Positions 25,089 through 33,422 are shown, counted from the stretch's first letter. The stretch is DNA of 64,000 nucleotides from Hymenobacter yonginensis (GCF_027625995.1 NZ_CP115396.1:3286001-3350000), one strand, 5' to 3'. Made by a program: numbers and translations. Notes: generated by a model from the sequence alone, not told the origin.

Positions 25089-27074
25089 TTGCCCGAAAAT
25101 TTGGTTCAGCTAATTACCCTTCGTTTTGCGGCACGGCTCCGGCCGGTGCCCTTTCTGCTGCTTGGCGCAGCCTGCTGGGCCGCGCCCGCCACGGCCCAGC
25201 AGATGCCGCACGCCCTCGACTCGGTGCAGATGCTGCCGGCAGTGCGCGTGCAGGGTTTGCCGGCCACGCGCTTCGCCACCGGCACCCGCCGCACCACCCT
25301 CGACACGCTGGCACTCCGGCAGGCCGGCGCCGGCACGTTGGCCGATGCGCTGTCGTTGCGCACGCCGCTTTACCTGAAAAACTACGGCCCGGGCCAGTTG
25401 GCCAGCATCACGCTGCGCGGCACCTCGGCGCGGCATACGGCAGTGCTGTGGCAGGGCTTCAACATCAATCTTCCTTCGTTGGGCGAAGCCGACTTTGCGC
25501 TGCTGCCGGTAAGTGGCGCCACGCAGGTGGCGGTGCAGCATGGGCCGGCCGGCGCCACCTACGGCACCGGCGCCATTGGCGGCACAGTGCTGCTGACTTC
25601 GCCGGTACGGTGGGGGCAGGGGTTGCAGAGCCGCGTGCAGTTGGATGGCGGCAGCTTCGGGCTGGGCGCCGGCTCGGGCGAGGCCACGTTCAGCAACCAG
25701 AAACTTTCCATCCGGACAGCCGCCTCCTACCGCACGGCTCAGAACGACTTCCCGTACCGCGAGCCGGTGGGCCGCGAAAATGGCCGGCTGGTGTACGGCC
25801 CGACGCAGCGCCAGCAAAACGCCGCGCTGCGGCAGTGGAGTGTGGCCCAGGATGCCACGCTGCGGGTAGGCGAGCAGGGAGAACTCACGGCCGCCATCTG
25901 GCTCACGGATGCCGACCGGCAGATTCAGGCCGCGCTGGGCTCGGTGAACCGCCACGCCCAGGAGCGGGACCAGAGCCGCCGCCTGCTGGCCGGCTACCGC
26001 CACGTAAGCAGCCGCCACGAAACGAGCGTGCGCGCCGCCTGGTTCGAGGACATCATCAATTACCAGGACGACGGCGTGCGCAGTGATTCCCGGGTGCAGA
26101 CCAGCCAAGCGCAGGCCGAGCACACGTTCCGCTTTGCGCCCACGCTCAGTTTGCGGCTGGGAGGCGAAGCGCAGCATTTCGTGGCCCACGTGGACGGCTA
26201 CGAGGCGCCCACCGTGACCGAAAACCGGTTCAGCGGCTTCGGGCTGCTACGCTACGACCCGCTGCCGCGCCTGCAGCTCAGTTTGAACGTGCGGCAGGCC
26301 TTCATCAGCGGCCGGCGGCCTCCGCTCACGCCCACGGCCGGCGCCGAGTGGCTGGCCTGGCAGCGCGGCACCCAGCAGCTCAGCGTGAAAGCCAGCGCCT
26401 CGCGCAGTTACCGCGCCCCCACCCTCAACGAGCGGTTCTGGTATCCCACCGGCAAGCCCGATTTGCGCCCCGAAACCAGCCTGGGCTATGAGGCCGGCCT
26501 GCGCCACGAGGTGCGCCCCACTCCCACTCTGCTGCTCCAGACCGAGCTAACCGCCTTCCGGCAGCGTGTAGACGACTGGGTGCAGTGGCTGCCCACCGAC
26601 CTGGGCTATGCGCCCAACAACCTGCGGCAGGTGCTGGCCCAGGGCGTCGAAGCCAGCAGTGAGCTGAACTGGAAGCCCGGCCGCTACACCCTGGCCGCCC
26701 GCGCCGCCTATGCCTACACCAGCTCCCGCAAAGTGCGCGGCTACGCCCTCGACGAAGACCCGGTGGGCCAGCAACTGGCCTACGTGCCGCTGCACACCGC
26801 CGCCTTCAGCACCGACCACAGCTGGCGCGGCTGGCTGCTGACCAGCGCCCTCACCTTCACGGGCTTCCGCTACACCACCGCCTCCGGCACCGATTTCCTG
26901 CCCTCTTACCTGCTACTCAATGCCCAACTGGGCCACGAGTTCCGGGTGGGCCGGGCCTGGCTGACGCCGCTGGTGCAGGGCTTCAACCTTGGCAACCTCC
27001 GCTACCAGAGCTACCAGAGCCGCGCCATGCCCGGCCGCTCGTGGGTGGCCAGCCTGCGCGTAGCGTGGCGCTGA
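25089..27074 (+). CDS. btuB: TonB-dependent cobalamin receptor, BtuB-like
   Basis: Outer-membrane receptor for B12 uptake, 661 aa, close to E. coli BtuB in size and without the long N-terminal extension of SusC types. A signal peptide (FLLLGAACWAAPATAQ) is followed by a plug domain (LADALSLRTPLYLKNYGPGQ, ITLRGTSARHTAVLWQGFNI) and a 22-strand barrel ending in SLRVAWR. The TTG at 25089 is one possible start; TTG 25101 or a GTG near 25146 are others. The riboswitch directly upstream makes cobalamin the substrate with high likelihood. It is followed by a beta-propeller lipoprotein gene. Confidence 0.92.
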   Translation: MPENLVQLITLRFAARLRPVPFLLLGAACWAAPATAQQMPHALDSVQMLPAVRVQGLPATRFATGTRRTTLDTLALRQAGAGTLADALSLRTPLYLKNYGPGQLASITLRGTSARHTAVLWQGFNINLPSLGEADFALLPVSGATQVAVQHGPAGATYGTGAIGGTVLLTSPVRWGQGLQSRVQLDGGSFGLGAGSGEATFSNQKLSIRTAASYRTAQNDFPYREPVGRENGRLVYGPTQRQQNAALRQWSVAQDATLRVGEQGELTAAIWLTDADRQIQAALGSVNRHAQERDQSRRLLAGYRHVSSRHETSVRAAWFEDIINYQDDGVRSDSRVQTSQAQAEHTFRFAPTLSLRLGGEAQHFVAHVDGYEAPTVTENRFSGFGLLRYDPLPRLQLSLNVRQAFISGRRPPLTPTAGAEWLAWQRGTQQLSVKASASRSYRAPTLNERFWYPTGKPDLRPETSLGYEAGLRHEVRPTPTLLLQTELTAFRQRVDDWVQWLPTDLGYAPNNLRQVLAQGVEASSELNWKPGRYTLAARAAYAYTSSRKVRGYALDEDPVGQQLAYVPLHTAAFSTDHSWRGWLLTSALTFTGFRYTTASGTDFLPSYLLLNAQLGHEFRVGRAWLTPLVQGFNLGNLRYQSYQSRAMPGRSWVASLRVAWR

Positions 27075-27125
27075 CTTCGTCTGTTTTCATCTTCCATTTT
27101 TCCCTTATCCATGTTCCATTTTCCT

Positions 27126-28172
27126 ATGGCTACGCGCCGCTACGCGCTGCTCGGCGCCGCCTCTTTCCTGACTCTGGCCGTTACGTCCTGCGACCCGGAC
27201 GACGAGGTAACGCCCGTCACGCCGCCCGTCACCACCCAAACGGTGTACGTGGTGAACGAGGGCCCTTTCCTGACTGGCAGCGGCTCGGTGAGCGTGTTCA
27301 GCAAAGCCACCAAAGCGGTGCAGAAAGACCCGTTCCTGGCCGCCAATGGCCGCGGCGTGGGCAACGTGCTGCAGTCGATGACCATTGTGGGCGACAACGC
27401 CTACTTGGTGGCCAACAACAGCAACTGGGTGGAAGTCGTGACGCTGGCCGATTTCAAGTCGGTGAAGAAGATTACGGGCCTCTCGCAGCCGCGCTACCTG
27501 GTGCAGGTGGCGCCGAATAAGGCCTACCTCACGGAGTGGCAGGGCAACTTCACAAGCGGCTACACGGCCGGTCGCGTGTCGGTGCTGGATCTGACCACCA
27601 ACACCGTGACGAAAACCATTCCGGTGGGCGTCAACCCCGAGCAGCTGACCGTGGCGGGCAGCAAAGTGTACGTGGCCAACTCCGACGGCAACACGCTCAC
27701 CGTCATCAACCCCACCACCGATGCCGTGGAAGGCACCGTGACCGTGCCGGCCGGCCCCAAAAACGTAACCACCGACGCCAGCGGTAACGTGTGGGTGCTT
27801 TCCGACGACTACACCGAGCCGCTGGCTTCGCTGGTGCGTTTTAGCCCGGGCACGCCCACCCAGCAAACGCGCATCACGTTTCCGGAAGACTACCGCAACG
27901 GCAACCTGCGCATAAACGGCGCCGGCGACAAAATCTACGTGGGTTTGGCCACGGGCGTGTATCAGCTGCCCATCACGGCCACCAGCCTACCCGCCACGCC
28001 GCTCATCCGGCGCAGCTTCTACGGCCTCGGCATCGACCCGCAGGACAACACCATCTACGCTGGCACGGGCAGCTTCTCGGCCGACGGGCGGGTGGTGCGC
28101 TTCTCGGCTACCGGTGCGCCTGTCGATTCGTTTGCGGTGGGCATTGCGCCCAATGGCTTCCTGTTCAAATAA
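27126..28172 (+). CDS. YncE-like beta-propeller surface lipoprotein, BtuG-like candidate
   Basis: 348-aa lipoprotein with lipobox VTSC (Cys near residue 22) followed by an acidic DPDDE stretch, a common surface-export signal in Bacteroidota. The rest is a run of propeller blades: TVYVVNEGPFLTGSGSVSVF, VLDLTTNTVTKTIPVGVNPEQ, VINPTTDAVEGTVTVPAGPK. It lies 51 nt after btuB under the same riboswitch. BtuG of Bacteroides, a seven-bladed propeller lipoprotein, caps BtuB and binds B12; fold, location and partner fit here, but binding is inference. Met at 27111 is another start. Confidence 0.8.
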   Translation: MATRRYALLGAASFLTLAVTSCDPDDEVTPVTPPVTTQTVYVVNEGPFLTGSGSVSVFSKATKAVQKDPFLAANGRGVGNVLQSMTIVGDNAYLVANNSNWVEVVTLADFKSVKKITGLSQPRYLVQVAPNKAYLTEWQGNFTSGYTAGRVSVLDLTTNTVTKTIPVGVNPEQLTVAGSKVYVANSDGNTLTVINPTTDAVEGTVTVPAGPKNVTTDASGNVWVLSDDYTEPLASLVRFSPGTPTQQTRITFPEDYRNGNLRINGAGDKIYVGLATGVYQLPITATSLPATPLIRRSFYGLGIDPQDNTIYAGTGSFSADGRVVRFSATGAPVDSFAVGIAPNGFLFK

Positions 28173-28201
28173 GCGGCACATAAACCGCCTGTTTTTTACG
28201 C

Positions 28202-28233
28202 AAACGGCCGGCCCTGTTCAGGGCCGGCCGTTT
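28202..28233 (+). terminator. terminator of the btuB operon
   Basis: 15-bp perfect inverted repeat AAACGGCCGGCCCTG / CAGGGCCGGCCGTTT (28202-28216 with 28219-28233), 30 nt past the stop codon. The T-run is only TTT. Confidence 0.8.
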
Positions 28234-28259
28234 GGCGTTGTATCGTTGCGTAGCGCAGG

Positions 28260-28529
28260 TTAGTCGGCAATGCCGTCTTTGTCGCGGTCTACGGCGTCGG
28301 CGGCTTTTTCATACTGCTGGCGGCCGGTGGGGCTGGCAGTGGTGTCGCGCTGCAGGCCGGCCGTAGCCGAGTCGGAGGTCGTTGGCTGGCCGGGGTCGGG
28401 GTCTTTGGTTTTAGCAGCACCGGTTTCCACGTTGGTATCGCCGGTGGAAGTACCGGTGTTGCAGGCGGTGAGCGAGGTGGCCAGCAGCAGGGCGGCGGCC
28501 AGCATGCCGGGGAGCGAAGGGCGTTTCAT
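28260..28529 (-). CDS. small lipoprotein, unknown function
   Basis: 89-aa protein beginning MKRPSLPGMLAAALLLATSL with lipobox LTAC. The mature part is Thr/Ser/Asp-rich and disordered in appearance, ending in VDRDKDGIAD, a single thrombospondin-type-3-like D-x-D-x-D-G-I calcium motif. Start at 28529 is the Met before the signal peptide; the frame is open upstream but without signal-peptide character. It stands alone. Confidence 0.7.
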   Translation of the reverse strand: MKRPSLPGMLAAALLLATSLTACNTGTSTGDTNVETGAAKTKDPDPGQPTTSDSATAGLQRDTTASPTGRQQYEKAADAVDRDKDGIAD

Positions 28530-28632
28530 AGAGGACGGGATGAAGGTGTAGCGGTTCGGATGCAAGGTAAGCGAATGTTGGTACGGCGTCAATGGGCCCG
28601 CGTTGCAGCTGGCGCGTGAGAGCCGGAAACGG

Positions 28633-28640
28633 TATATTTG
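28633..28640 (+). promoter_or_regulatory. -7 promoter box
   Basis: TATATTTG, matching TAnnTTTG, 18 nt before the ATG at 28659. It argues that the TTG start inside it (28638) is not used. Confidence 0.5.
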
Positions 28641-28658
28641 CTTTCCTGCCGCTTTACT

Positions 28659-29009
28659 ATGCCCCAACCTTCGCTTTCCACTCTTCTTTCCACGCAACTG
28701 CTGCGCCGCGCCGGCATCATGGCCGGTGTGAGCTTCGGGCTGGCGCTGGCGCTGGTCGGCTACCTGTTCGGGTTTGCCGACGATGATTATTTCACCCGCC
28801 TGTTCCGTGCTTTTTTCGTATTTTTCTGGCTACTGTCCGTAACCTTTCTAGCAGTAGTTCCCTTTGTGAGTTGGGCCGCGGCCAAGTGGCTGGCGCAGCC
28901 GGAAGGCACCCCGCCCGCAGAAGCCAGCCGCAAGCCCCGAAACGCCCCGGCTTCGACAACCGTTCGTAAACCTACGCGTACAGTAACGCGGTCAGAAAAA
29001 ACTTTATAA
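28659..29009 (+). CDS. small two-span membrane protein, unknown function
   Basis: 116 aa with two hydrophobic segments (IMAGVSFGLALALVGYLFGF, then FFVFFWLLSVTFLAVVPFVS) and a basic, Pro/Thr-rich cytoplasmic tail of about 40 residues ending SEKTL. No family recognised. It ends 3 nt before the HMA-AraC gene on the same strand, so the two are probably co-transcribed. Confidence 0.65.
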   Translation: MPQPSLSTLLSTQLLRRAGIMAGVSFGLALALVGYLFGFADDDYFTRLFRAFFVFFWLLSVTFLAVVPFVSWAAAKWLAQPEGTPPAEASRKPRNAPASTTVRKPTRTVTRSEKTL

Positions 29010-29012
29010 CCC

Positions 29013-29585
29013 GTGAAAACAACGCTGCTTCATATCAAGAACATGGTTTGCCCACGTTGCGTGGAAGCCGTTCGTACCGTGCTCGAAAAAGCCGGCTACC
29101 ACCCTACTGAAGTTACGCTGGGCCAGGCGCTGCTGGAAGAAGACACCCCGGCCGACCTCGCCGCCGTGGCTCCCCTGCTGCGCGAAGCCGGCTTCGACGT
29201 GCTGATGGGCCGGGCTGAGCAAATGACCGAGCAAATTAAGGCGGCCCTGGGCGAGTACCTGGAGCACCTGCGCACGGCGCGTATGCCCCTCACCACTTCA
29301 GCATTCCTCACCGACCGGTTTGCCGCCACGTACTCACACCTGAGCAAGGTGTTTTCGCGCACGGCCAACCTCACGATTGAAAAATACCTGATCCGCCTGA
29401 AAATTGAGCGGGTGAAGGAAATGCTGAGCTACGGCGAAATGACGCTTAGCGAAATTGCCGACCACATGCGCTACAGCTCCGGCCAGCACCTGAGCAACCA
29501 GTTCCGCCAGGTGACCGGCTACTCCGTCAGCGAATTCCGCCGCGAGCTGCTGCCCAAGCGCATCGCCCTCGATCAACTGGCCTAG
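29013..29585 (+). CDS. fusion regulator: HMA-like metal-binding domain plus AraC-type DNA-binding domain
   Basis: 190-aa protein starting at GTG 29013. Residues 1-70 look like a heavy-metal-associated domain: HIKNMVCPRCVEAVRTVLEK with C-P-R-C at about 13-16. Residues ~100-180 are an AraC/XylS helix-turn-helix pair: LSKVFSRTANLTIEKYLIRL, then SEIADHMRYSSGQHLSNQFR and VTGYSVSEFRR. It could sense copper or a similar ion and switch transcription, but no metal gene is next to it. It follows a small membrane protein by 3 nt and ends before a strong terminator. Confidence 0.85.
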   Translation: MKTTLLHIKNMVCPRCVEAVRTVLEKAGYHPTEVTLGQALLEEDTPADLAAVAPLLREAGFDVLMGRAEQMTEQIKAALGEYLEHLRTARMPLTTSAFLTDRFAATYSHLSKVFSRTANLTIEKYLIRLKIERVKEMLSYGEMTLSEIADHMRYSSGQHLSNQFRQVTGYSVSEFRRELLPKRIALDQLA

Positions 29586-29638
29586 CGCCTCGTGCCGCCC
29601 CGTTGCGGTGCGGCTTTATAGCTACTTGACTTTTATGG

Positions 29639-29681
29639 CCGGGGTATCGAACAGGAAGCTGTTGGATACCCCGGTTTTTTT
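29639..29681 (+). terminator. terminator after the HMA-AraC gene
   Basis: 10-bp stem CCGGGGTATC / GATACCCCGG (29639-29648 with 29665-29674), 16-nt loop, followed by seven T. The rest of the 29586-29866 gap holds only short palindromes (for example ATGGCTCTAAGCCAT near 29738) and the promoter box below. Confidence 0.93.
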
Positions 29682-29821
29682 GTAGCTTGTGTTGAGCAGT
29701 AGCAGGCTTAGAATCCTGCATGTTGCGTAGGGAATAGATGGCTCTAAGCCATGTTAGGTCGGACAGTCACCACATCAGAGGCTGTCTGCTTCCTGCAACT
29801 TATCCGCAACGCATTGGACCG

Positions 29822-29829
29822 TACCTTTG
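29822..29829 (+). promoter_or_regulatory. -7 promoter box of the radical SAM gene
   Basis: TACCTTTG, matching TAnnTTTG, 37 nt before the GTG start at 29867. It excludes the upstream ATG at 29738 as the start. Confidence 0.5.
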
Positions 29830-29866
29830 CGGGCACCTTTGCTGCCGGTTGGCGGTTGTTGTTCCC

Positions 29867-32188
29867 GTGCCTACTTCTTCGCTCCGCATCCTGCTCATTA
29901 CGCCGCCGCTCACGCAGCTCAACACGCCCTACCCGGCCACGGCCTACATCAAGGGATTTCTGGGCGCGCGCGGCTACGCCGTCACGCAGGCCGACCTGGG
30001 CCTGGAGCTGGTACTGAAGCTGTTCTCGAAGCCGGGCCTGACGCGGGTGTTCAACGCCATTGCGGCCGGCTCGTTTTCGCTCTCCGACAACGCCCGCCGG
30101 ATGCTGCGCCTGCGCCAGAGCTACCTGAGCACCATCGAGCCGGTGGTGCGCTTTCTGCAGAACAAGGACAACACCCTCGCGCCCCGCATCTGCCACAGCC
30201 GTTTCCTGCCCGAAGCCAGCCGCTTCGACAACATCGCCGACCTGGAAACGGCTTTCGGCACCATGGGCCTCACCGACCAGGCCCGGCACCTGGCCACACT
30301 CTACCTCGAAGACCTCGGCGACCTGATCAAGGAAACCGTGGGGCCGCAGTTCGGCTTTTCGCGCTACGCCGAGAAGCTGGCCATGTCGGCCACCACCTTC
30401 GATGCGCTGCAAGAGGCGCTGCAGGCCCCGCCCAACCTGCTCGACCAGATGCTGCAGGAGTTGGTGGATGAGCTGGTGGCGCGGGTGCAGCCCGACGTGG
30501 CCGGCTTCACGGTGCCCTTCCCCGGCAACCTCTACGGCGCCCTACGGCTGGCTGGCCGCATCAAGCAGCTCAGCCCCGCCACCCGCACCCTGATGGGCGG
30601 CGGCTACCCCAACACCGAGCTGCGCCAGATCCGGGAGCCGCGCTTCTTCGACTACATCGACTACCTGACCCTCGACGACGGCGAAGGCCCGTGGCTGCGG
30701 CTGCTGGAGTATTTGAATAGCAAACAAGAACGTCATGCTGAGCTTGTCGAAGCATCTCTACCGCTGGCTAGTGTATCATTTGGCAACGAAGCGGTAGAGA
30801 TGCTTCGGCAAGCTCAGCATGACAGTTCAAGAGAGCAGACGGACGTTCAGGAAAGTCAGCCTCTACCCTTCCAACGCACCTTCCTGCGCAATGCGGCCGG
30901 CGAGGTGGAGTACATCAACCAGCCGTTTCCGGATATTCCGCATCCCGAGGTGGGCACGCCGGACTACTCCGATTTGCCGCTGAGCGAGTATCTGTCGGTG
31001 ATTGAGGTGCTGAACCCTATGCACCGCCTCTGGAGCGACGGGCGCTGGAACAAGCTTACGGTGGCGCACGGCTGCTACTGGAAGCGCTGCTCGTTCTGCG
31101 ACGTGACGCTGGACTACATTTCGCGCTATGAAACCGCACCCAGCGCCTTGCTGGTGGACAGAATCGAGCAGATCATTGCCCAGACCGGCCAGACCGGCTT
31201 CCACTTCGTGGATGAGGCCGCGCCGCCGCTGGCCTTGCGCGATTTGGCCATCAAGCTGCTCAAGCGCCGCGTGAACATTACGTGGTGGGGCAACATCCGC
31301 TTCGAGAAAACCTTCACGCCCGACCTGTGCCGCCTGCTGGCCGCCTCAGGCTGCATTGCGGTGAGCGGCGGCCTGGAAGTGGCTTCCGACCGCCTGCTGG
31401 CTCTCATGGAAAAGGGCGTCACCATTGCGCAGGTGGCCCGCGTCACGGATGGCTTCACGCAGGCCGGCATCATGGTGCACGCCTACCTGATGTATGGTTT
31501 CCCAACGGAAACCGCCCAGGAAACCGTGGACAGCTTGGAAGTGGTGCGGCAGCTGTTCGAGGCCGGCATTGTGCAGAGCGGCTACTGGCACCGGTTTTCA
31601 ATGACGGCGCACTCGCCCGTGGGCAAGGACCCCGCGAAGTACCAGGTGGCCGCCACCGGCCCCGAGCCCGGCCCCTTCGCCTGGAACGACCTCTGGCACG
31701 ACGACCCCACTGGCACCGACCACGAGCAGTTCGGCCCCGGCCTGGCCAAGGCCCTCTACAACTACCTGCACGGCGTGGCCCTGCACGAGCCGCTTGGCTT
31801 CTGGTTTGATTTCCGGGTGCCCAAGTCCACGGTGCCGCGCCAGCTGATTCAGAAGGCCCTGCAGGAGCCCGGCAAGCCGGATTTCGCCAAGCAGAACCAG
31901 CGGCTGTTCTGGCTGGGCAACGCGCCGGAGCTGCGGCAGGAAAACGGAAAGAAAGGCCCGCGCGCGGTGCTCACCTTCTACGAGCAGGCCGAAGACTTCG
32001 AAGTATCCGTACCGCCTGCCCTCGGCCCCTGGCTGCACGCCCTGCTCACTCGCCTCACCACCGACTACGACACCAAAGTGCTGCTAAAGGAAGTGGCCCA
32101 GAGCTTCCCGGCCAGTCACTCGTTCGAGCGGTTTCTGGAGTCGGCGGCATGGCTGACGCTGCGCGAGAAGGGGCTGCTGGTGCTGTAG
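29867..32188 (+). CDS. B12-binding-domain radical SAM protein with an in-frame palindromic insertion
   Basis: 773-aa protein. Residues 1-~285 resemble the cobalamin-binding N-terminal half of radical SAM proteins (LLITPPLTQLNTPYPATAYI), though the D-x-H-x-x-G motif is not seen. The radical SAM core begins at GCYWKRCSFC (near residue 400): the three cysteines are spaced C-x4-C-x2-C, not the usual C-x3-C-x2-C. Residues ~289-320 are encoded by a 34-bp inverted repeat at 30732-30823, in the linker between the two domains. Start is GTG at 29867, 37 nt after a promoter box. The TAG stop lies at the edge of another palindromic repeat. Substrate unknown. Confidence 0.85.
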   Translation: MPTSSLRILLITPPLTQLNTPYPATAYIKGFLGARGYAVTQADLGLELVLKLFSKPGLTRVFNAIAAGSFSLSDNARRMLRLRQSYLSTIEPVVRFLQNKDNTLAPRICHSRFLPEASRFDNIADLETAFGTMGLTDQARHLATLYLEDLGDLIKETVGPQFGFSRYAEKLAMSATTFDALQEALQAPPNLLDQMLQELVDELVARVQPDVAGFTVPFPGNLYGALRLAGRIKQLSPATRTLMGGGYPNTELRQIREPRFFDYIDYLTLDDGEGPWLRLLEYLNSKQERHAELVEASLPLASVSFGNEAVEMLRQAQHDSSREQTDVQESQPLPFQRTFLRNAAGEVEYINQPFPDIPHPEVGTPDYSDLPLSEYLSVIEVLNPMHRLWSDGRWNKLTVAHGCYWKRCSFCDVTLDYISRYETAPSALLVDRIEQIIAQTGQTGFHFVDEAAPPLALRDLAIKLLKRRVNITWWGNIRFEKTFTPDLCRLLAASGCIAVSGGLEVASDRLLALMEKGVTIAQVARVTDGFTQAGIMVHAYLMYGFPTETAQETVDSLEVVRQLFEAGIVQSGYWHRFSMTAHSPVGKDPAKYQVAATGPEPGPFAWNDLWHDDPTGTDHEQFGPGLAKALYNYLHGVALHEPLGFWFDFRVPKSTVPRQLIQKALQEPGKPDFAKQNQRLFWLGNAPELRQENGKKGPRAVLTFYEQAEDFEVSVPPALGPWLHALLTRLTTDYDTKVLLKEVAQSFPASHSFERFLESAAWLTLREKGLLVL
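30732..30823. repeat. palindromic repeat inserted in the radical SAM coding sequence
   Basis: Inverted arms of 34 nt (30732-30765 and 30790-30823) that differ at one position, with a 24-nt spacer. The 92-nt element is read through in frame, giving the peptide R-H-A-E-L-V-E-A-S on one side and M-L-R-Q-A-Q-H-D on the other. The arm begins GTCATGCTGAGCTTG, a dispersed repeat type I recall from several Bacteroidota genomes. Confidence 0.9.
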
Positions 32189-32305
32189 TAGCGCGAACTT
32201 TGTAGTTCGCGTCCTCGCGCCATTTGCAGGCTTGCCTGTTGCGTCTTCGTATAAATAGGGCCGCTCCAGCGGCGCGGGGGCGCGAACTGCAAAGTTCGCG
32301 CTACT
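32187..32305. repeat. REPIN-like paired palindrome at the end of the radical SAM gene
   Basis: Two inverted 25-nt copies (32187-32211 and 32281-32305), one mismatch, each palindromic (GCGCGAACT...AGTTCGCG). The left copy starts inside the TAG stop codon of the radical SAM gene; the right copy ends 10 nt from the stop of the convergent hydrolase gene. The layout resembles the pair at 23799-23895. Confidence 0.85.
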
Positions 32306-32315
32306 GTGTGGCCGG

Positions 32316-33398
32316 CTATTTCAGCCAGTCCTCAATGGCGGTGAGGTAGCCGGGGGCGGCGGCGGGCCAGGTCCATTTGCCATCGGGGCTGGTGCGGCCG
32401 GGCAGCACGAAGCGGGCATTGGCTTTCGGGAAGATGCGTACCTGCGTGGCGCGGCGTCCGCCCACGGCATTGCGCAGGCGGCGGGCACTGTCTTTCACGT
32501 TCAGGGAGGTGTCGGCGGCGGCGTAGAGGCCCAGCACCGGCACCCGGCGCTGGCCGAGCTGCTGCAGCGGCCGGGCCTCGTCGGCAGACGTTACCGACAC
32601 GTTTTCCAGTACCATGAACGCCGCCCGCGGCTTAGCCAGTGTGGCGGCCGGCACGGCGATGGCAGCGGCAGCGCCCCGGGCCCACATGCCCACCCGCAGC
32701 GTATCCACGGCCGGGTGCCGGCGCAGGGCCTGCACCGTAGCGGCGGCGGCCTGCAGCGCCACCGAGTCGGCCGGGGAGCCGGCGGCTACGGCCACTACCG
32801 TCGTCACGAAGCCCTGGCGGGCCAGTTGGTCGGCGCGGAGGCGGGCGGCGGCTTGGTGGGTGTCGTCGGCGAACAGGGCTATGGCGGGGTGGTTGCCTAG
32901 CGTATCGGTGGGCACCAGCACCAGCAGGGCCAGCCGACTGGCGGGCACCTGCAGCGTATCCAGCTGGTAGGGGCGCGGCTGGGCCTTGCCCCGACGCACC
33001 CACACAAAGTCCGTCCGGATGCTGTCGAGCGTGAACACGCCCCGTAGAAAGTCCCCCTCGCGTACCGCCGACACCTGCATGCCGCCGGGCGTACCATCCT
33101 GCTCAAACAGCAATTGTGGCTCAGCATAGCGCGCCGTTTCCACCGGAAAGCTCAACCCCTCCTCCTGCGGGAAGCGCATATCGGCCTCCAGCTGGCCGGC
33201 ACCGGTTTCGCGCAGCTCCAACACGGCCGCCAGCTCGGTACCCTGGTACGCCACGGTGCCCTCGTAGTGCCCAGTGGGCAGGGCCACAGCGGCCCCACTG
33301 CCCGCATCCGACGAGCAGCCCGCCAGCAAGGCCACGGGAGCAGCCCACAGCAGGAATCGGGACCAGAAAGAAGCGGTGGCTGGCAGAGGAAGGTTCAC
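32316..33398 (-). CDS. alpha/beta-hydrolase-like lipoprotein without an obvious nucleophile
   Basis: 360 aa from a GTG start at 33398. Lipobox LLAGC (Cys near residue 27), then a lipocalin-like beta domain (GHYEGTVAYQGTELAAVLEL to ~residue 125), then an alpha/beta-hydrolase fold (ALLVLVPTDTLGNHPAIALF onward to EDWLK). The nucleophile elbow, normally G-x-S-x-G, reads GMWARGAAAA, with no serine, so it is probably non-catalytic or has moved its active site. A TACCTTTG box at 33423-33430 rules out the upstream TTG start. Function unknown. Confidence 0.75.
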   Translation of the reverse strand: MNLPLPATASFWSRFLLWAAPVALLAGCSSDAGSGAAVALPTGHYEGTVAYQGTELAAVLELRETGAGQLEADMRFPQEEGLSFPVETARYAEPQLLFEQDGTPGGMQVSAVREGDFLRGVFTLDSIRTDFVWVRRGKAQPRPYQLDTLQVPASRLALLVLVPTDTLGNHPAIALFADDTHQAAARLRADQLARQGFVTTVVAVAAGSPADSVALQAAAATVQALRRHPAVDTLRVGMWARGAAAAIAVPAATLAKPRAAFMVLENVSVTSADEARPLQQLGQRRVPVLGLYAAADTSLNVKDSARRLRNAVGGRRATQVRIFPKANARFVLPGRTSPDGKWTWPAAAPGYLTAIEDWLK

Positions 33399-33422
33399 GC
33401 GAACAACTAAGTGGCAGGTAGG

